In this document: positions 41,347 through 50,433 of the stretch, piece by piece
Layout of the letters: the number at the start of each line of letters is the position of its first letter
Position numbering within the stretch: position 1 is the first letter of the stretch
Origin: Dokdonia pacifica
Lineage (GTDB): Bacteria; Bacteroidota; Bacteroidia; Flavobacteriales; Flavobacteriaceae
DNA: 64,000 nucleotides
Assembly: GCF_900188275.1 (NCBI RefSeq)
Contig: NZ_FZNY01000012.1
Location: 59,161-123,160 of the forward strand
Reading direction: 5' to 3'
Translations under genes and position numbers: made by a program
The notes under the pieces: model-generated
The model's database searches: none
The model's input: only the letters and a program-made list of their open reading frames with translations
Told to the model about the DNA's origin: nothing

Positions 41347-41994
41347 TTAAATTTTACCTAATTTAATCATTACAAATAAGATAACAATAGGAATGGCTAG
41401 TAAAACAACCATAAGTGTACTGGTTTGTAATAAAGTAGGTACCATAAATAAAGTGATCAGATAACCTCCAACAGCGCCTCCAAAATGGGCGTCATGACCA
41501 ATATTATCATTTTGAGCTCTCATCCCATAAATAGAATATAAAAGATATCCTATACCAAAAACATATGCTGGCATAGGAATCACAAAAAAGAGTCCCAACA
41601 TCATATCAGGCTTTAACAAAATAGCCGCATATAATATACCTGAAACAGCACCACTCGCTCCCAATGCCGAATAATGATATTCATCTTTATGAAAGTAATA
41701 AGACAGTAAGTTACCTATGATTAAACTTCCTACATAAACAACAACAAATTGAAAAACTCCCAGCTTACCTATTACTGTATTTGCAAAGAAATATAGTGTA
41801 AGCATATTTACAAAAAGGTGTTGAGGATTTGCATGTAGAAAAGCTGAACTAATCATACGTACTTGTTCTCCTCTTCGTATAGCTCCTATTTGGAATAAGT
41901 ACTTACTTTTAAAACTATAATCATTAAAACCCTTCATAGAGAAGAGTACATTAATAGCAATAATAGCTATTGTTACAGGATGTAAATCCGCCAT
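41347..41994 (-). CDS. Rhomboid-family intramembrane serine protease
   Basis: 215 residues, six predicted helices. Motifs: HANPQHLFVNMLTLYFF (HxxxN-type), LGASGAVSGILYAA with catalytic Ser115, and HDAHFGGAVGGY with His170, the Ser-His dyad. Cleaves within membrane segments of substrate proteins; substrate unknown. Its position next to a SIMPL protein suggests an envelope role. Confidence 0.88.
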   Translation of the reverse strand: MADLHPVTIAIIAINVLFSMKGFNDYSFKSKYLFQIGAIRRGEQVRMISSAFLHANPQHLFVNMLTLYFFANTVIGKLGVFQFVVVYVGSLIIGNLLSYYFHKDEYHYSALGASGAVSGILYAAILLKPDMMLGLFFVIPMPAYVFGIGYLLYSIYGMRAQNDNIGHDAHFGGAVGGYLITLFMVPTLLQTSTLMVVLLAIPIVILFVMIKLGKI

Positions 41995-42024
41995 AATTTA
42001 TTCTTATTACGTAGTAAAGATACC

Positions 42025-42032
42025 TATATTTG
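42025..42032 (+). promoter_or_regulatory. -7 box for the acyltransferase gene
   Basis: TATATTTG (TAnnTTTG), 27 bases before the ATG at 42060. Confidence 0.5.
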
Positions 42033-42059
42033 CGCTATCTTATATAACTATTTTTCTAA

Positions 42060-42965
42060 ATGCAAGCGATCGCTTTTTGGTTAATATACCCATTACTTTG
42101 GGGGTTATCAAAATTACCATTCAAAGTATTATACTTTATTTCTGATATGGTATATATTCTAATATACCATATTATAGGATATCGAAAAAAAACGGTTCGT
42201 TACAATCTTATAACGGCATTTCCAGAAAAATCATCTCAAGAATTAAAGCAAATAGAAAAAAAATTCTATCATCATCTATGCGATTTATTTATAGAGATGA
42301 TTAAAACACTCAGTATCAAAAAAGAGCAACTTACCGCTAGAATGACATATACCAATATTGAAGTTGTTCAAGGCTATGAAGCTCAAGGTAAGAGCGGTAT
42401 TGTAATACTAGGGCATTATGCCAGTTATGAATGGTCATTTGCTATACAATTGTATATGAAAAATACTGGGCATGGCATTTACAAGAAAATTAAAAACGCA
42501 CATTTTGATGGTTTAGTACGTCGCATCCGAGGACGGTGGAATACAGAACTCATTGCCAATAAATTTGCCGCAAAACGAATGAAAAAAAATCAAGAGCTAG
42601 GCATGACTAGCATGTATGGTTTTGTAGCAGATCAATCTCCAAGATTAGGAAAATCTCATTACTGGACAAGCTTTTTAGGTCATGAGTTGCCTTTTTTTAC
42701 AGGTGTTGAACGCATTTCAAAAGAACTTGATCTTCCTATTGTCTTCCTCAAAGTGAAGAAGACAAAACGAGGACATTACGAAGGTACTTTTATTGAACTA
42801 GCAAAAAATCCCAAAGAATTTCCAGATTATAAAATTACGGATGCTTTTGCAAAAACATTAGAAGACCAAATACGAGAGGCGCCACAGTATTATTTATGGA
42901 CGCATAAACGTTTTAAACTTCTCGGAAAAAAACAAGAGTCAGCAGGAAAAGACAAAACTACTTAG
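42060..42965 (+). CDS. LpxL/HtrB-type lipid acyltransferase
   Basis: 301 residues. An N-terminal membrane anchor, then RYNLITAFPEKSSQELKQIE, the H-x4-E catalytic motif in ILGHYASYEWS (His about 119), and FVADQSPRLGKSHYWTSFLG with the FLG substrate pocket. Fits lipid A (or ornithine lipid) acyltransferases of the LpxL family. Ends by overlapping 4 bases with the convergent gene. Confidence 0.88.
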   Translation: MQAIAFWLIYPLLWGLSKLPFKVLYFISDMVYILIYHIIGYRKKTVRYNLITAFPEKSSQELKQIEKKFYHHLCDLFIEMIKTLSIKKEQLTARMTYTNIEVVQGYEAQGKSGIVILGHYASYEWSFAIQLYMKNTGHGIYKKIKNAHFDGLVRRIRGRWNTELIANKFAAKRMKKNQELGMTSMYGFVADQSPRLGKSHYWTSFLGHELPFFTGVERISKELDLPIVFLKVKKTKRGHYEGTFIELAKNPKEFPDYKITDAFAKTLEDQIREAPQYYLWTHKRFKLLGKKQESAGKDKTT

Positions 42966-43324
42966 GGATTTGTAGTCAATTTAAAAATAAGAGGTGGATT
43001 TCTTTTTGCACCTTTCTCCTCAGAAGTAGCATCTTTAATATCAAAAACTTGAATCTGTGTTCCTTTTTTTGAAGATTTTAAATGCTCTAGCGCCTCTTCA
43101 TTAAGGGTATTACCTTGTACAGAAACGGTAGGATATCCTGGGAATTTTATTTTAAAACTGGTCGTTGCTGCATCTCCATCTTCATTAATAACCAAATTTG
43201 CTAGCGCTTCTTTAGAAACTTCTAAACGACTATCAACAGGTTTCTTTTTAGGTGATTGAGCATATGAGCTAGCAATTGTAAAACATGCAACTAAAAGAAC
43301 TAATACTATTTTTTTAGCATTCAT
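42962..43324 (-). CDS. Secreted protein, GldM-like domain suspected
   Basis: 120 residues with a signal peptide (VLVLLVACFTIASSYAQ). The segment KIKFPGYPTVSVQGNTLNEE and KKGTQIQVFDIKDATSEEKG resembles the C-terminal ligand-like domain of GldM of the gliding/T9SS motor; the match is by eye only. A lone short secreted form would be unusual. Flanked by convergent genes. Confidence 0.5.
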   Translation of the reverse strand: MNAKKIVLVLLVACFTIASSYAQSPKKKPVDSRLEVSKEALANLVINEDGDAATTSFKIKFPGYPTVSVQGNTLNEEALEHLKSSKKGTQIQVFDIKDATSEEKGAKRNPPLIFKLTTNP

Positions 43325-43419
43325 AATGAGATGGTTTTTAGTAAAATCAGATTGATTTCTGTAGTAAAAACCTATAAATCAATAAAATATTGTTTATTCA
43401 TCAACTTTATATAAAAGAA

Positions 43420-43450
43420 AAACCCTTCTTAAAAATGAAGAAGGGTTTCT
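43420..43450. terminator. Terminator for glmM-like gene
   Basis: AAACCCTTCTT / AAGAAGGGTTT with A-rich left and T-rich right flanks, downstream of the minus-strand phosphoglucosamine mutase gene. Confidence 0.7.
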
Positions 43451-43470
43451 TATAAATAAATACTGCTAGT

Positions 43471-44859
43471 TTACAAACCAGCAACTTTTTTAATCTCTTG
43501 AATCATAGCATCTGCAACACGAGTTGCTTCTTCTTGAGTACCAGCTTCCGTATAGATACGAATAATAGGTTCTGTATTAGATTTACGAAGGTGTACCCAA
43601 TGATGTTCAAAATCTATTTTCACACCATCTATTGTACTAATATCTTCATGAGCATAGGTAGTAGCCATCGTCTCTAATAGCCCATCTACATCTAATTCTG
43701 GAGTCAACTGGATTTTTTGCTTACTCATAAAATAAGGAGGATAACTCGCTTTAAGTTCGCTTACTGTTTTATTTCCTTTAGCAAGATGCGTTAAGAACAA
43801 GGCAGTTCCAACGAGACTATCACGTCCATAATGAGATGCAGGATAAATAATTCCTCCGTTTCCTTCTCCTCCGATCACGGCATTCGTGTCTTTCATTAAT
43901 TGCACTACATTTACTTCTCCTACAGCACTTGCGTGATACGTACCACCGTGCTTACGTGTAATGTCTCTAAGCGCGCGAGAAGAAGATAAATTTGATACCG
44001 TATTCCCTTTTGTTTCGCTCAACACATAATCTGCACAAGCTACTAATGTATACTCCTCTCCAAACATTTCTCCTGTCTCATCTATAAAAGCAAGACGATC
44101 TACATCTGGATCGACAACAATTCCGAAATCAGCCTTTTCTTTTACGACTAAAGCGCAAATATCACCTAAATGTTCTTTAAGCGGTTCTGGATTATGAGGA
44201 AAATGACCGTTAGGCTCGCAATATAGTTCTACTGGAATCACACCTAATCTGTCTAATAATCTCGGAATCGCAATTCCTCCCGTCGAGTTTACACCATCTA
44301 CGACTACTTTAAATTTAGCCGCTTTAATAGCATCTACATCAACCAATTCTAGATCAAGTACCTCATCTATATGTAAATCTATATAGGCATCATTTACAGT
44401 AATTTTTCCAAGATCATCTACTTCTGCAAATGTAAAGTCTTCATTTTCGGCATACCTTAAAATTTTCTCACCTTCTACTCCATTTAAAAACTCACCCTTA
44501 CTATTAAGTAATTTAAGAGCATTCCATTGTTTCGGGTTATGAGAAGCCGTTAGAATGATTCCACCATCTGCATGTTCCATAGGGACTGCCACCTCTACAG
44601 TAGGCGTTGTAGAAAGTCCCAGATCAATCACATGGATTCCCATCCCTACTAATGTATTCATTACCAATTCTTGAATCATAGATCCAGAAATACGAGCATC
44701 GCGACCCACTACTACACGGTAGGTTTCTTTAGTACGATCATTTTTAAGCCATGCGCCATAAGCAGCTGCAAATTTCACAGCATCTATAGGTGTCAAGTTA
44801 TCACCCGTAGTACCGCCTATGGTTCCTCGTATACCAGAAATGGATTTTATTAATGTCAT
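43471..44859 (-). CDS. glmM: Phosphoglucosamine mutase
   Basis: 462 residues. SGIRGTIG opening, catalytic phosphoserine loop ILTASHNPKQWNALK, metal-binding loop DPDVDRLAF, sugar loop GEGNGGIIYP, and phosphate-binding loop RKSNTEPIIRIYTEA. These are the hexose-phosphate mutase signatures; the length and SGIRGT start favour GlmM, which makes glucosamine-1-phosphate for peptidoglycan and LPS. A TACTTTTG -7 box lies on the minus strand at 44906-44913. Confidence 0.9.
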   Translation of the reverse strand: MTLIKSISGIRGTIGGTTGDNLTPIDAVKFAAAYGAWLKNDRTKETYRVVVGRDARISGSMIQELVMNTLVGMGIHVIDLGLSTTPTVEVAVPMEHADGGIILTASHNPKQWNALKLLNSKGEFLNGVEGEKILRYAENEDFTFAEVDDLGKITVNDAYIDLHIDEVLDLELVDVDAIKAAKFKVVVDGVNSTGGIAIPRLLDRLGVIPVELYCEPNGHFPHNPEPLKEHLGDICALVVKEKADFGIVVDPDVDRLAFIDETGEMFGEEYTLVACADYVLSETKGNTVSNLSSSRALRDITRKHGGTYHASAVGEVNVVQLMKDTNAVIGGEGNGGIIYPASHYGRDSLVGTALFLTHLAKGNKTVSELKASYPPYFMSKQKIQLTPELDVDGLLETMATTYAHEDISTIDGVKIDFEHHWVHLRKSNTEPIIRIYTEAGTQEEATRVADAMIQEIKKVAGL

Positions 44860-44905
44860 AGATTAAGTTATTTGTTACGTTGTATATTCTTATGATAGGG
44901 GATTG

Positions 44906-44913
44906 CAAAAGTA
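44906..44913 (-). promoter_or_regulatory. -7 box for glmM
   Basis: Minus strand TACTTTTG (TAnnTTTG), 46 bases before the start codon. Confidence 0.45.
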
Positions 44914-45038
44914 AGAAAAGACAAACAACTTTTAACCTCTCGCCTATGATGTTATCATTTCTTAAAAAACAAAGCAATCAGCTTAGGAAATATGACAATA
45001 GTTTTTAGAGATCATTTATAAAAGGTATCTTCACAGAA

Positions 45039-45623
45039 ATGAATTTTCTAGCACATATATACCTTTCTGGTGATGATGATATGATTACCATTGGTAACTT
45101 TATAGCCGATGGTATTAAGGGAAAAAAATACCTAAAATATCCAGAAGGAATTCAAAAAGGAATTCTTATTCATAGATGGATAGATAGTTATACAGATAGT
45201 CATGTTATCACCAAACAAAGCACCAAGAGATTACACGCAAAATATGGGCATTATAGCGGTGTTATTGTAGATATATTATATGATCATTTTTTAGCAAAAA
45301 ACTGGCATCAGTATCATGAGCAACCTCTAGAAACATACGTAGATGACTTTTATGAACTTCTCAAAACCAACCATCATTTACTTACTTCTCGAATCCAAAA
45401 AATGATGATTCCGATGATGAAGCAAAACTGGTTACTTAGCTATGCCACATTAGAAGGGATTGAGACGGTACTTTACAATATGAATATTCGTATTAAAAAT
45501 AGAGTACCAATGGATGAAGCTATTCAAGATTTAAAAGAGCACTATGACGCTTTTGAGAAAGAGTTTACTTCTTTTTTTGAAGAATTACAGGCCTTTGTGG
45601 CTGTTAAAATAAAGGAAGTATAG
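45039..45623 (+). CDS. ACP phosphodiesterase-like protein (AcpH/DUF479)
   Basis: 194 residues. MNFLAHIYLSGDDDMITIGN, DGIKGKKYLKYPEGIQKGIL, HRWIDSYTDSHV and IVDILYDHFLAKNW carry the His/Asp metal ligands of the AcpH family, HD-like phosphodiesterases that remove phosphopantetheine from acyl carrier protein. Only one base separates its stop from the next start. Confidence 0.85.
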   Translation: MNFLAHIYLSGDDDMITIGNFIADGIKGKKYLKYPEGIQKGILIHRWIDSYTDSHVITKQSTKRLHAKYGHYSGVIVDILYDHFLAKNWHQYHEQPLETYVDDFYELLKTNHHLLTSRIQKMMIPMMKQNWLLSYATLEGIETVLYNMNIRIKNRVPMDEAIQDLKEHYDAFEKEFTSFFEELQAFVAVKIKEV

Positions 45624-45624
45624 T

Positions 45625-46161
45625 ATGGCTTCAGCATTTGGTCACGCATTTGCTGCAATAGCACTAGGAACAAGCGTACCTAAAACGTACAGAAGTACAA
45701 AATTCTGGATACTAGCTGCTATATGTTCCATACTTCCTGATGCAGACGTTATTGGGTTTTCATTTGGAATTCCGTACGAATCTTTTTGGGGACATCGAGG
45801 TTTTAGTCATTCATTACTCGCAGCGCTACTTATTGGGATGATCATCACCATTATCTTTTACAGTACTATTATACTATCAAAAAAAGGAATATTACTTATC
45901 CTATTTTTCACACTAGCTACTGCTTCTCATGCGGTTTTAGATGCTATGACTACAGGCGGTTTAGGCATCGCTTTCTTCTCTCCATGGGATGATACTCGTC
46001 ATTTCTTCGACTGGAGGCCCATTCAAGTTTCTCCTATTGGCATCGAAAATTTCTTTAGCAAATGGGGATTACGAGTCATCATGAGCGAACTCATCTATAT
46101 CTTCATTCCTGGTACGATATACATCATTACACTATATATAATTCGCAAACTAAAAAAGTAG
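45625..46161 (+). CDS. YdjM-type inner-membrane metal-dependent hydrolase
   Basis: 178 residues, four to five helices. MASAFGHAFAAIALGTSVPK, ICSILPDADVIGFSFG, HRGFSHSLLAALLIG and TATASHAVLDAMTTGGLGIA are the conserved His/Asp motifs of the LexA-binding/YdjM (DUF457) family. Predicted membrane hydrolase; substrate unknown. Probably co-transcribed with the AcpH-like gene. Confidence 0.85.
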   Translation: MASAFGHAFAAIALGTSVPKTYRSTKFWILAAICSILPDADVIGFSFGIPYESFWGHRGFSHSLLAALLIGMIITIIFYSTIILSKKGILLILFFTLATASHAVLDAMTTGGLGIAFFSPWDDTRHFFDWRPIQVSPIGIENFFSKWGLRVIMSELIYIFIPGTIYIITLYIIRKLKK

Positions 46162-46655
46162 ATGTATACGCTTTCGCGAAAGCAAACTTATGAGATTCAC
46201 GACCAAAGGGAGAGGGAAACGATAAAGCGTATACCACATACATAGTATTTATAACAATAACTTAACATAACTATACACAACCTTTTTCATAATTTTACGT
46301 CTTATAAATAATAGCTACTAATACCTTGAAAAACAGTCTGAATAGTGTGGTGCTTATTGAGACTGTTTTTTTATGTCTAATCTTAAGTAAAATACTGCTA
46401 TTTTATGTTACTCTAATCATAACAATCAAGTAATAAAATACTCGTTTCTCAATTCACTTATAAATACGCAAGTAAAACACTTTGTATTGATAATCAGGTG
46501 TTTATACTTATTTAAATATCATAATACTCCTGTAATTTAGTACTCGTTACGTAGAAGATATAGCGCGCAAATTGATCAATGATATCTTCAATATAATATA
46601 AGCGTATACTGAAAAGCTTTAATAGAGTAAGTACAAAATTTAAATTACAAACATT
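46162..46655. other. Gene-free region with composite repeat and an orphan hairpin
   Basis: No ORF supported. At 46163-46232 an iterated palindrome (46170-46183) is joined to GAGATTCACGACCAAAGGGA...GAAACGATAAAGCGTATA. At 46329-46373 lies a stem AAAACAGTCT / AGACTGTTTT with a T-run, about 170 bases after the last gene; it could end the upstream transcript or a small RNA. The rest (46374-46655) is AT-rich with nothing recognised. Confidence 0.5.
46170..46183. repeat. Iterated palindrome, intergenic copy
   Basis: Perfect 14-bp core, preceded by TATAC and followed by the GAGATTCACGACC repeat. Confidence 0.9.
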
Positions 46656-47168
46656 ATGAGTAAGACAATAAATATTCAAGTAACCTTGGACGCGCAAGGA
46701 ATTATGAGACAATACCCTAGTCCAAGTAAAGATCAAAATAATCCTACAGGAATTGCCCACAGCTTTGGGTATATGGTAGCCACTTCAAATACGATATCTG
46801 GTAGTGGTACAGGTGATCTTACATTTTCTGCCAATGTAGGAGACGTCGTACGTTTCTTTGGAGTAACGGCTTCTAACAATTTTGAAAATTCAGCACTTAT
46901 TTATGGAATTAATAAATTTAGTGGAACACAAGTTTTTTCAGAATTTGAAAGCAAAACATTTACAAAATCTGGCGTTTCTCCTTCTGGAAGAGATGTACTG
47001 CCCGCAGATATAAGTGATCAAAAGTTTTGGTTTTTTGAAGCCGATGTAATCAACAAAGGTACCGAAGGATATAGAGTTGTTTTTTCTTTATATTCTAGAG
47101 ACGATTCTGGACAACCTGTATTATTTGGATACTTCCAATGGGATCCAACAATTCAAGTTGCTGGATAA
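46656..47168 (+). CDS. AidA/PixA-family inclusion body protein
   Basis: 170 residues, no signal peptide. MSKTINIQVTLDAQGIMRQY, YMVATSNTISGSGTGDLTFS, NVGDVVRFFGVTASNNFENS and a C-terminal FWFFEADVINKGTEGYRVVF-YFQWDP pattern fit the AidA/PixA family, first found as crystalline inclusion proteins of Xenorhabdus. Function here unknown; it has its own strong terminator and stands alone. Confidence 0.8.
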   Translation: MSKTINIQVTLDAQGIMRQYPSPSKDQNNPTGIAHSFGYMVATSNTISGSGTGDLTFSANVGDVVRFFGVTASNNFENSALIYGINKFSGTQVFSEFESKTFTKSGVSPSGRDVLPADISDQKFWFFEADVINKGTEGYRVVFSLYSRDDSGQPVLFGYFQWDPTIQVAG

Positions 47169-47191
47169 ATAATTACTAAGATTCTTATCTT

Positions 47192-47234
47192 AAATAGCCT
47201 TTTAAGTACAGTTGTACTTAAAAGGCTATTTTTT
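47192..47234 (+). terminator. Terminator after the PixA-like gene
   Basis: Long stem AAATAGCCTTTTAAGTAC / GTACTTAAAAGGCTATTT with T-run. Confidence 0.85.
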
Positions 47235-47530
47235 GTCTAAAAGTAAAATGACAATAAACCGTTTTCTATAAAAAAGTATTCCAGATTCCATTCTTAAAAT
47301 TTAAAATGTGTTAGATACATTACATTTTTTAGTAAATGCTATTGAAAATAAAATAATTACAAAACACACATTAACAGACACTTACTTCCGCATTTAAAAA
47401 AATTGTAAGTAACGCTTTTTAGCGTCGACCATTTTTACAATTAAAATTACTATTGATTATTTATCGGTTTGAAATAGAGAATACATACAGTTAGTATCTC
47501 ATTTTAAATGGAACGACAAAACCCCAAGTC
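47235..47530 (+). other. Leader region with nested hairpins
   Basis: No gene. At 47401-47442 an outer stem AATTGTAA / TTACAATT encloses ACGCT / AGCGT, 90 bases before the first of three paralogous secreted-protein genes. It may be part of their leader; no other motif recognised. Confidence 0.4.
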
Positions 47531-48373
47531 ATGATAAAAATAAACACACTAGTAGTTGTATTATGTATGCTGTTGGCATATACAATACAAGCTCAAGTAG
47601 GCATAAATACAATTACACCAGATCCTAGTGCTCTATTAGATATTGTTTCTGATAATAAAGGGATTTTAATTCCCAGAGTATCTCTTAATGGTAAAGATGA
47701 TATCACTACAATCACGCTAAATTCAAGTGAAACAAAACCCACCACTGGACTTTTGGTATATAACCTTGCCGATGCTGGCTCGGGTGAAAACACAATTGCC
47801 CCTGGGTTTTATTATTATGATACTGATTCTTGGGTGCGACTTCACGATGAAGGGTTTAGTCTAGCGTTTAATCAGACCGAAGAAATACAAGCATCTAGTG
47901 ATCCAAACACATACATAGCCATACCAGGATTAGACACAGGAGTGATAAAACTTCCCTATGCAGGGGTTTATAAAGTATCTGGAAATGGATTTTATTCTGC
48001 GGGACCACGATCAGGTGGTAATGGAAATGGAAACAGCAATGGAGATGGTGTAGGCATTGCTTCTATAGCGCTTGAGATGGAAGTAAATGGAACAGCATCC
48101 ATTGTTAAAGAGCGATTTGTAAATGGTGTTTCTACAGATTTAGGAAATAACAGAAGGTTTGATAGTATAGGACAAGAGATATCGTACTCTTTTTCTTTTG
48201 AAGGAAACCCAGCAGAGGAATATCGATTTATTGTAAAAGGACGCGAATGGAATGCTGTAAACACTACTGAAGAAGGCATTTTCGGAAAAGACACCAATGG
48301 ATTTACACGCTCTAATGGTCAAAATGACGCCTATAGAGGTGCGCTTATTATTACATTAACTAGACAATTTTAA
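47531..48373 (+). CDS. Secreted GINT-type surface protein 1
   Basis: 280 residues. Signal peptide ends QAQ, then VGINTITPDPSALLDIVSDN and KGILIPRVSL, a start typical of many flavobacterial secreted proteins. A conserved middle (APGFYYYDTDSWVRL) and a C-terminal beta-rich domain (TEEIQASSDPNTYIAIPGLD, GVYKVSGNGFYSA) resembling a TNF/C1q-like head. First of three tandem paralogues. Surface or matrix location inferred from the signal peptide. Confidence 0.72.
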   Translation: MIKINTLVVVLCMLLAYTIQAQVGINTITPDPSALLDIVSDNKGILIPRVSLNGKDDITTITLNSSETKPTTGLLVYNLADAGSGENTIAPGFYYYDTDSWVRLHDEGFSLAFNQTEEIQASSDPNTYIAIPGLDTGVIKLPYAGVYKVSGNGFYSAGPRSGGNGNGNSNGDGVGIASIALEMEVNGTASIVKERFVNGVSTDLGNNRRFDSIGQEISYSFSFEGNPAEEYRFIVKGREWNAVNTTEEGIFGKDTNGFTRSNGQNDAYRGALIITLTRQF

Positions 48374-48435
48374 AACATCTAAATCCCTATAAGGGATCCT
48401 GTTTTCATATACAAAACATACAAAAGCCCCAAATC

Positions 48436-49248
48436 ATGAATAAATTGTTACTCTTTATAGTATGCATATACTCCATTTCTAATATAACATATGGTCAAGT
48501 TGGTATTAATACAGATCAAATAGACCCTAGTGCCGTATTAGAAGTAAAAGCAACAGATAAAGGTATTTTGACTCCTAGAGTCGCATTACTATCTACAGAT
48601 AATACGGAGACTCCCATTCAAAATCCAGCAGCTGGGTTGTTTGTATTTAATACCGCAACATCACCATCAGGAACCAATGTTGCTACAGCGATTTCTCCTG
48701 GTTTTTATTATTTTGATGGTAGCAGGTGGCAACGTATTTTTAATAATGGTTTTGCTTTGGAGTTTAAACAAACGGCAGAACTCATGGGAATCGTTACTTC
48801 TGAAGCATTACCAATTCCCGGTCTAGATACAGGTGATTTTACCGTTCCGTTTAAGGGTACTTATCAAATAAAAGTCACCGCTTATTATACTGCTGGAGAT
48901 CCTATAAATAATACAGATGCTGCTTGTCAAGGAGATTTTAGACTCTATCAAGTAGACAGTGATAACTCCAGAAATTTTTTAGAAATGACCTACGTAACCT
49001 CCGAATCTAAATATATAGATACGGCCGTTGGAGAATTTAACAACCTAGGAAATCAATATACTTTCTTACATAACATCGACTTAGAAGCAAATACAGACTA
49101 TCGTTTCTTAATAGCTGGAAGTCAATGGATATGCCATAATACCAATATCAGTTACTTTGGAAAAGAGACTTCTAGTTTTAATGGATCTAATGGAATTGAT
49201 GATGGTCAATATGGAGAAATGACCATTACACTTGTAGAGCAAAAGTAA
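48436..49248 (+). CDS. Secreted GINT-type surface protein 2
   Basis: 270 residues. Paralogue of the previous gene: VGINTDQIDPSAVLEVKATD, KGILTPRVALLSTDN, SPGFYYFDGSRWQRIF, IPGLDTGDFTVPFKGTYQIK. The last domain is again beta-rich. It has the same CCCCAA-TCATGA start context as copy 1, so the leader was duplicated too. Copies differ strongly outside the start motif and the IPGLDTG block. Confidence 0.72.
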   Translation: MNKLLLFIVCIYSISNITYGQVGINTDQIDPSAVLEVKATDKGILTPRVALLSTDNTETPIQNPAAGLFVFNTATSPSGTNVATAISPGFYYFDGSRWQRIFNNGFALEFKQTAELMGIVTSEALPIPGLDTGDFTVPFKGTYQIKVTAYYTAGDPINNTDAACQGDFRLYQVDSDNSRNFLEMTYVTSESKYIDTAVGEFNNLGNQYTFLHNIDLEANTDYRFLIAGSQWICHNTNISYFGKETSSFNGSNGIDDGQYGEMTITLVEQK

Positions 49249-49268
49249 ATAGCCCAAAAAATTACAGC

Positions 49269-50108
49269 ATGAAAAAAATACAACAATATCCTTTTTTTAT
49301 CATCCTTATTATTCTTCTAACACAAAGTCAATGTATAAGATCACAAGTAGCTATAGGAACTACACAATTAAATGCAGGTGCCATTTTTCAAGTAGAGAGT
49401 GATGACAAAGGAGTGCTTATCCCTAGAATAGCCCTAACATCAAATACAGATACAACTACCATTCAAAACCCAGCCGAAGGGCTCACTGTTTATAATACTT
49501 CTACTGTAAATAGCCAATCAAATTCGGTTACTCCAGGATTATATTACTGGAATGGAATCCAATGGAGTCGTGTATTGTCTAGAGGATTTAGTAGGCAGTT
49601 TCTTCAAACAAATCAAAACTTTGTAAATACCCTAGCAGATATTCCTATTAATGGATTAAATCAAAATATAGAAGTGCCTTTTTCAGGAATTTATAGAATC
49701 ATCGTAACATCACACTTTGGAGTAGCCACCGTATCAAATCCAAATGTTGCAGATGATAATGTCGCTATAGCATCTATGCGTATAGAGGTAGACGATGAAG
49801 TTATTGGAGAAAAACTAATTACCACCTATTCAAAATTTGTAGATGATACCGCAACAGGTGGCGCAGGATCTATCAACTTTTTTGCTTTATCACGCCAAGT
49901 AGTCATTACAAAAGATATCGAATTAATTGCTGGTCAAACTTATAATTTTAATGTAATTGGACGTTTATGGGATTGGACTAATGTAGCACCCGCTATTGGT
50001 GCATTTGGATACTTTGGCTTAAATACAACATTATATTCAAGGAATCCAAATCTCACAGATGATGCTTCAAGAACAGAATTAACAATTAATCTAGTAAGAC
50101 AATATTGA
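49269..50108 (+). CDS. Secreted GINT-type surface protein 3
   Basis: 279 residues, most diverged of the three. VAIGTTQLNAGAIFQVESDD, KGVLIPRIALTSNTD, TPGLYYWNGIQWSRVLSRGF, INGLNQNIEVPFSGIYRIIV. Ends ELTINLVRQY, matching LIITLTRQF and MTITLVEQK in copies 1 and 2, so all three share the same C-terminal strand. A terminator follows at 50137. Confidence 0.7.
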   Translation: MKKIQQYPFFIILIILLTQSQCIRSQVAIGTTQLNAGAIFQVESDDKGVLIPRIALTSNTDTTTIQNPAEGLTVYNTSTVNSQSNSVTPGLYYWNGIQWSRVLSRGFSRQFLQTNQNFVNTLADIPINGLNQNIEVPFSGIYRIIVTSHFGVATVSNPNVADDNVAIASMRIEVDDEVIGEKLITTYSKFVDDTATGGAGSINFFALSRQVVITKDIELIAGQTYNFNVIGRLWDWTNVAPAIGAFGYFGLNTTLYSRNPNLTDDASRTELTINLVRQY

Positions 50109-50136
50109 CATCTTATTATACAGGCCTTTAAATAAC

Positions 50137-50169
50137 AAAGCAGTTATCAATTATGATAGCTGCTTTTTT
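50137..50169 (+). terminator. Terminator after the three-gene array
   Basis: AAAGCAGTTATCA / TGATAGCTGCTTT then T-run. Confidence 0.8.
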
Positions 50170-50255
50170 TATGATTTTATAACCTATTGATCCATCATGG
50201 GTAACAAAATCTAGAAAAAAGCTCTTCTATATATAAACCTTAAAAATAATAAGTT

Positions 50256-50387
50256 ATGTTAGAAAAATTCAGAAATCAAGAAATCCAAAAGCCACAAGCT
50301 ATTTATGGAGGGAAAGACATTGTCATTGAAGATGATGTTATATTAAAAGCAGACATTGTAGTAGATGATCTCATTGATGGTGTCTAA
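50256..50387 (+). CDS. Tandem small peptide 1 (IYGGK type)
   Basis: 43 residues: MLEKFRNQEIQKPQAIYGGK followed by DIVIEDDVILKADIVVDDLI and DGV. The first 19 residues end in YGG, like a double-glycine leader; the rest is a highly acidic segment with regular Asp/Val/Ile alternation and no cysteine. 95 per cent or so of residues are shared with the next ORF 46 bases downstream. The nature of the peptide is unknown; a ribosomal peptide precursor is a reasonable guess. Confidence 0.65.
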   Translation: MLEKFRNQEIQKPQAIYGGKDIVIEDDVILKADIVVDDLIDGV

Positions 50388-50433
50388 TCTTATATGTATC
50401 TATCATTCATTCATTAATCATAAAATTAAAGTT

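Noticed and set aside
46512..46760. Minus-strand 82-residue ORF overlapping the PixA-like gene start
   Set aside because: No family features, no promoter or start context, and it overlaps a well-supported gene.
50365..50433. N-terminal extension of tandem peptide 2
   Set aside because: It begins inside the first peptide gene; the pair aligns from the second ATG at 50434.
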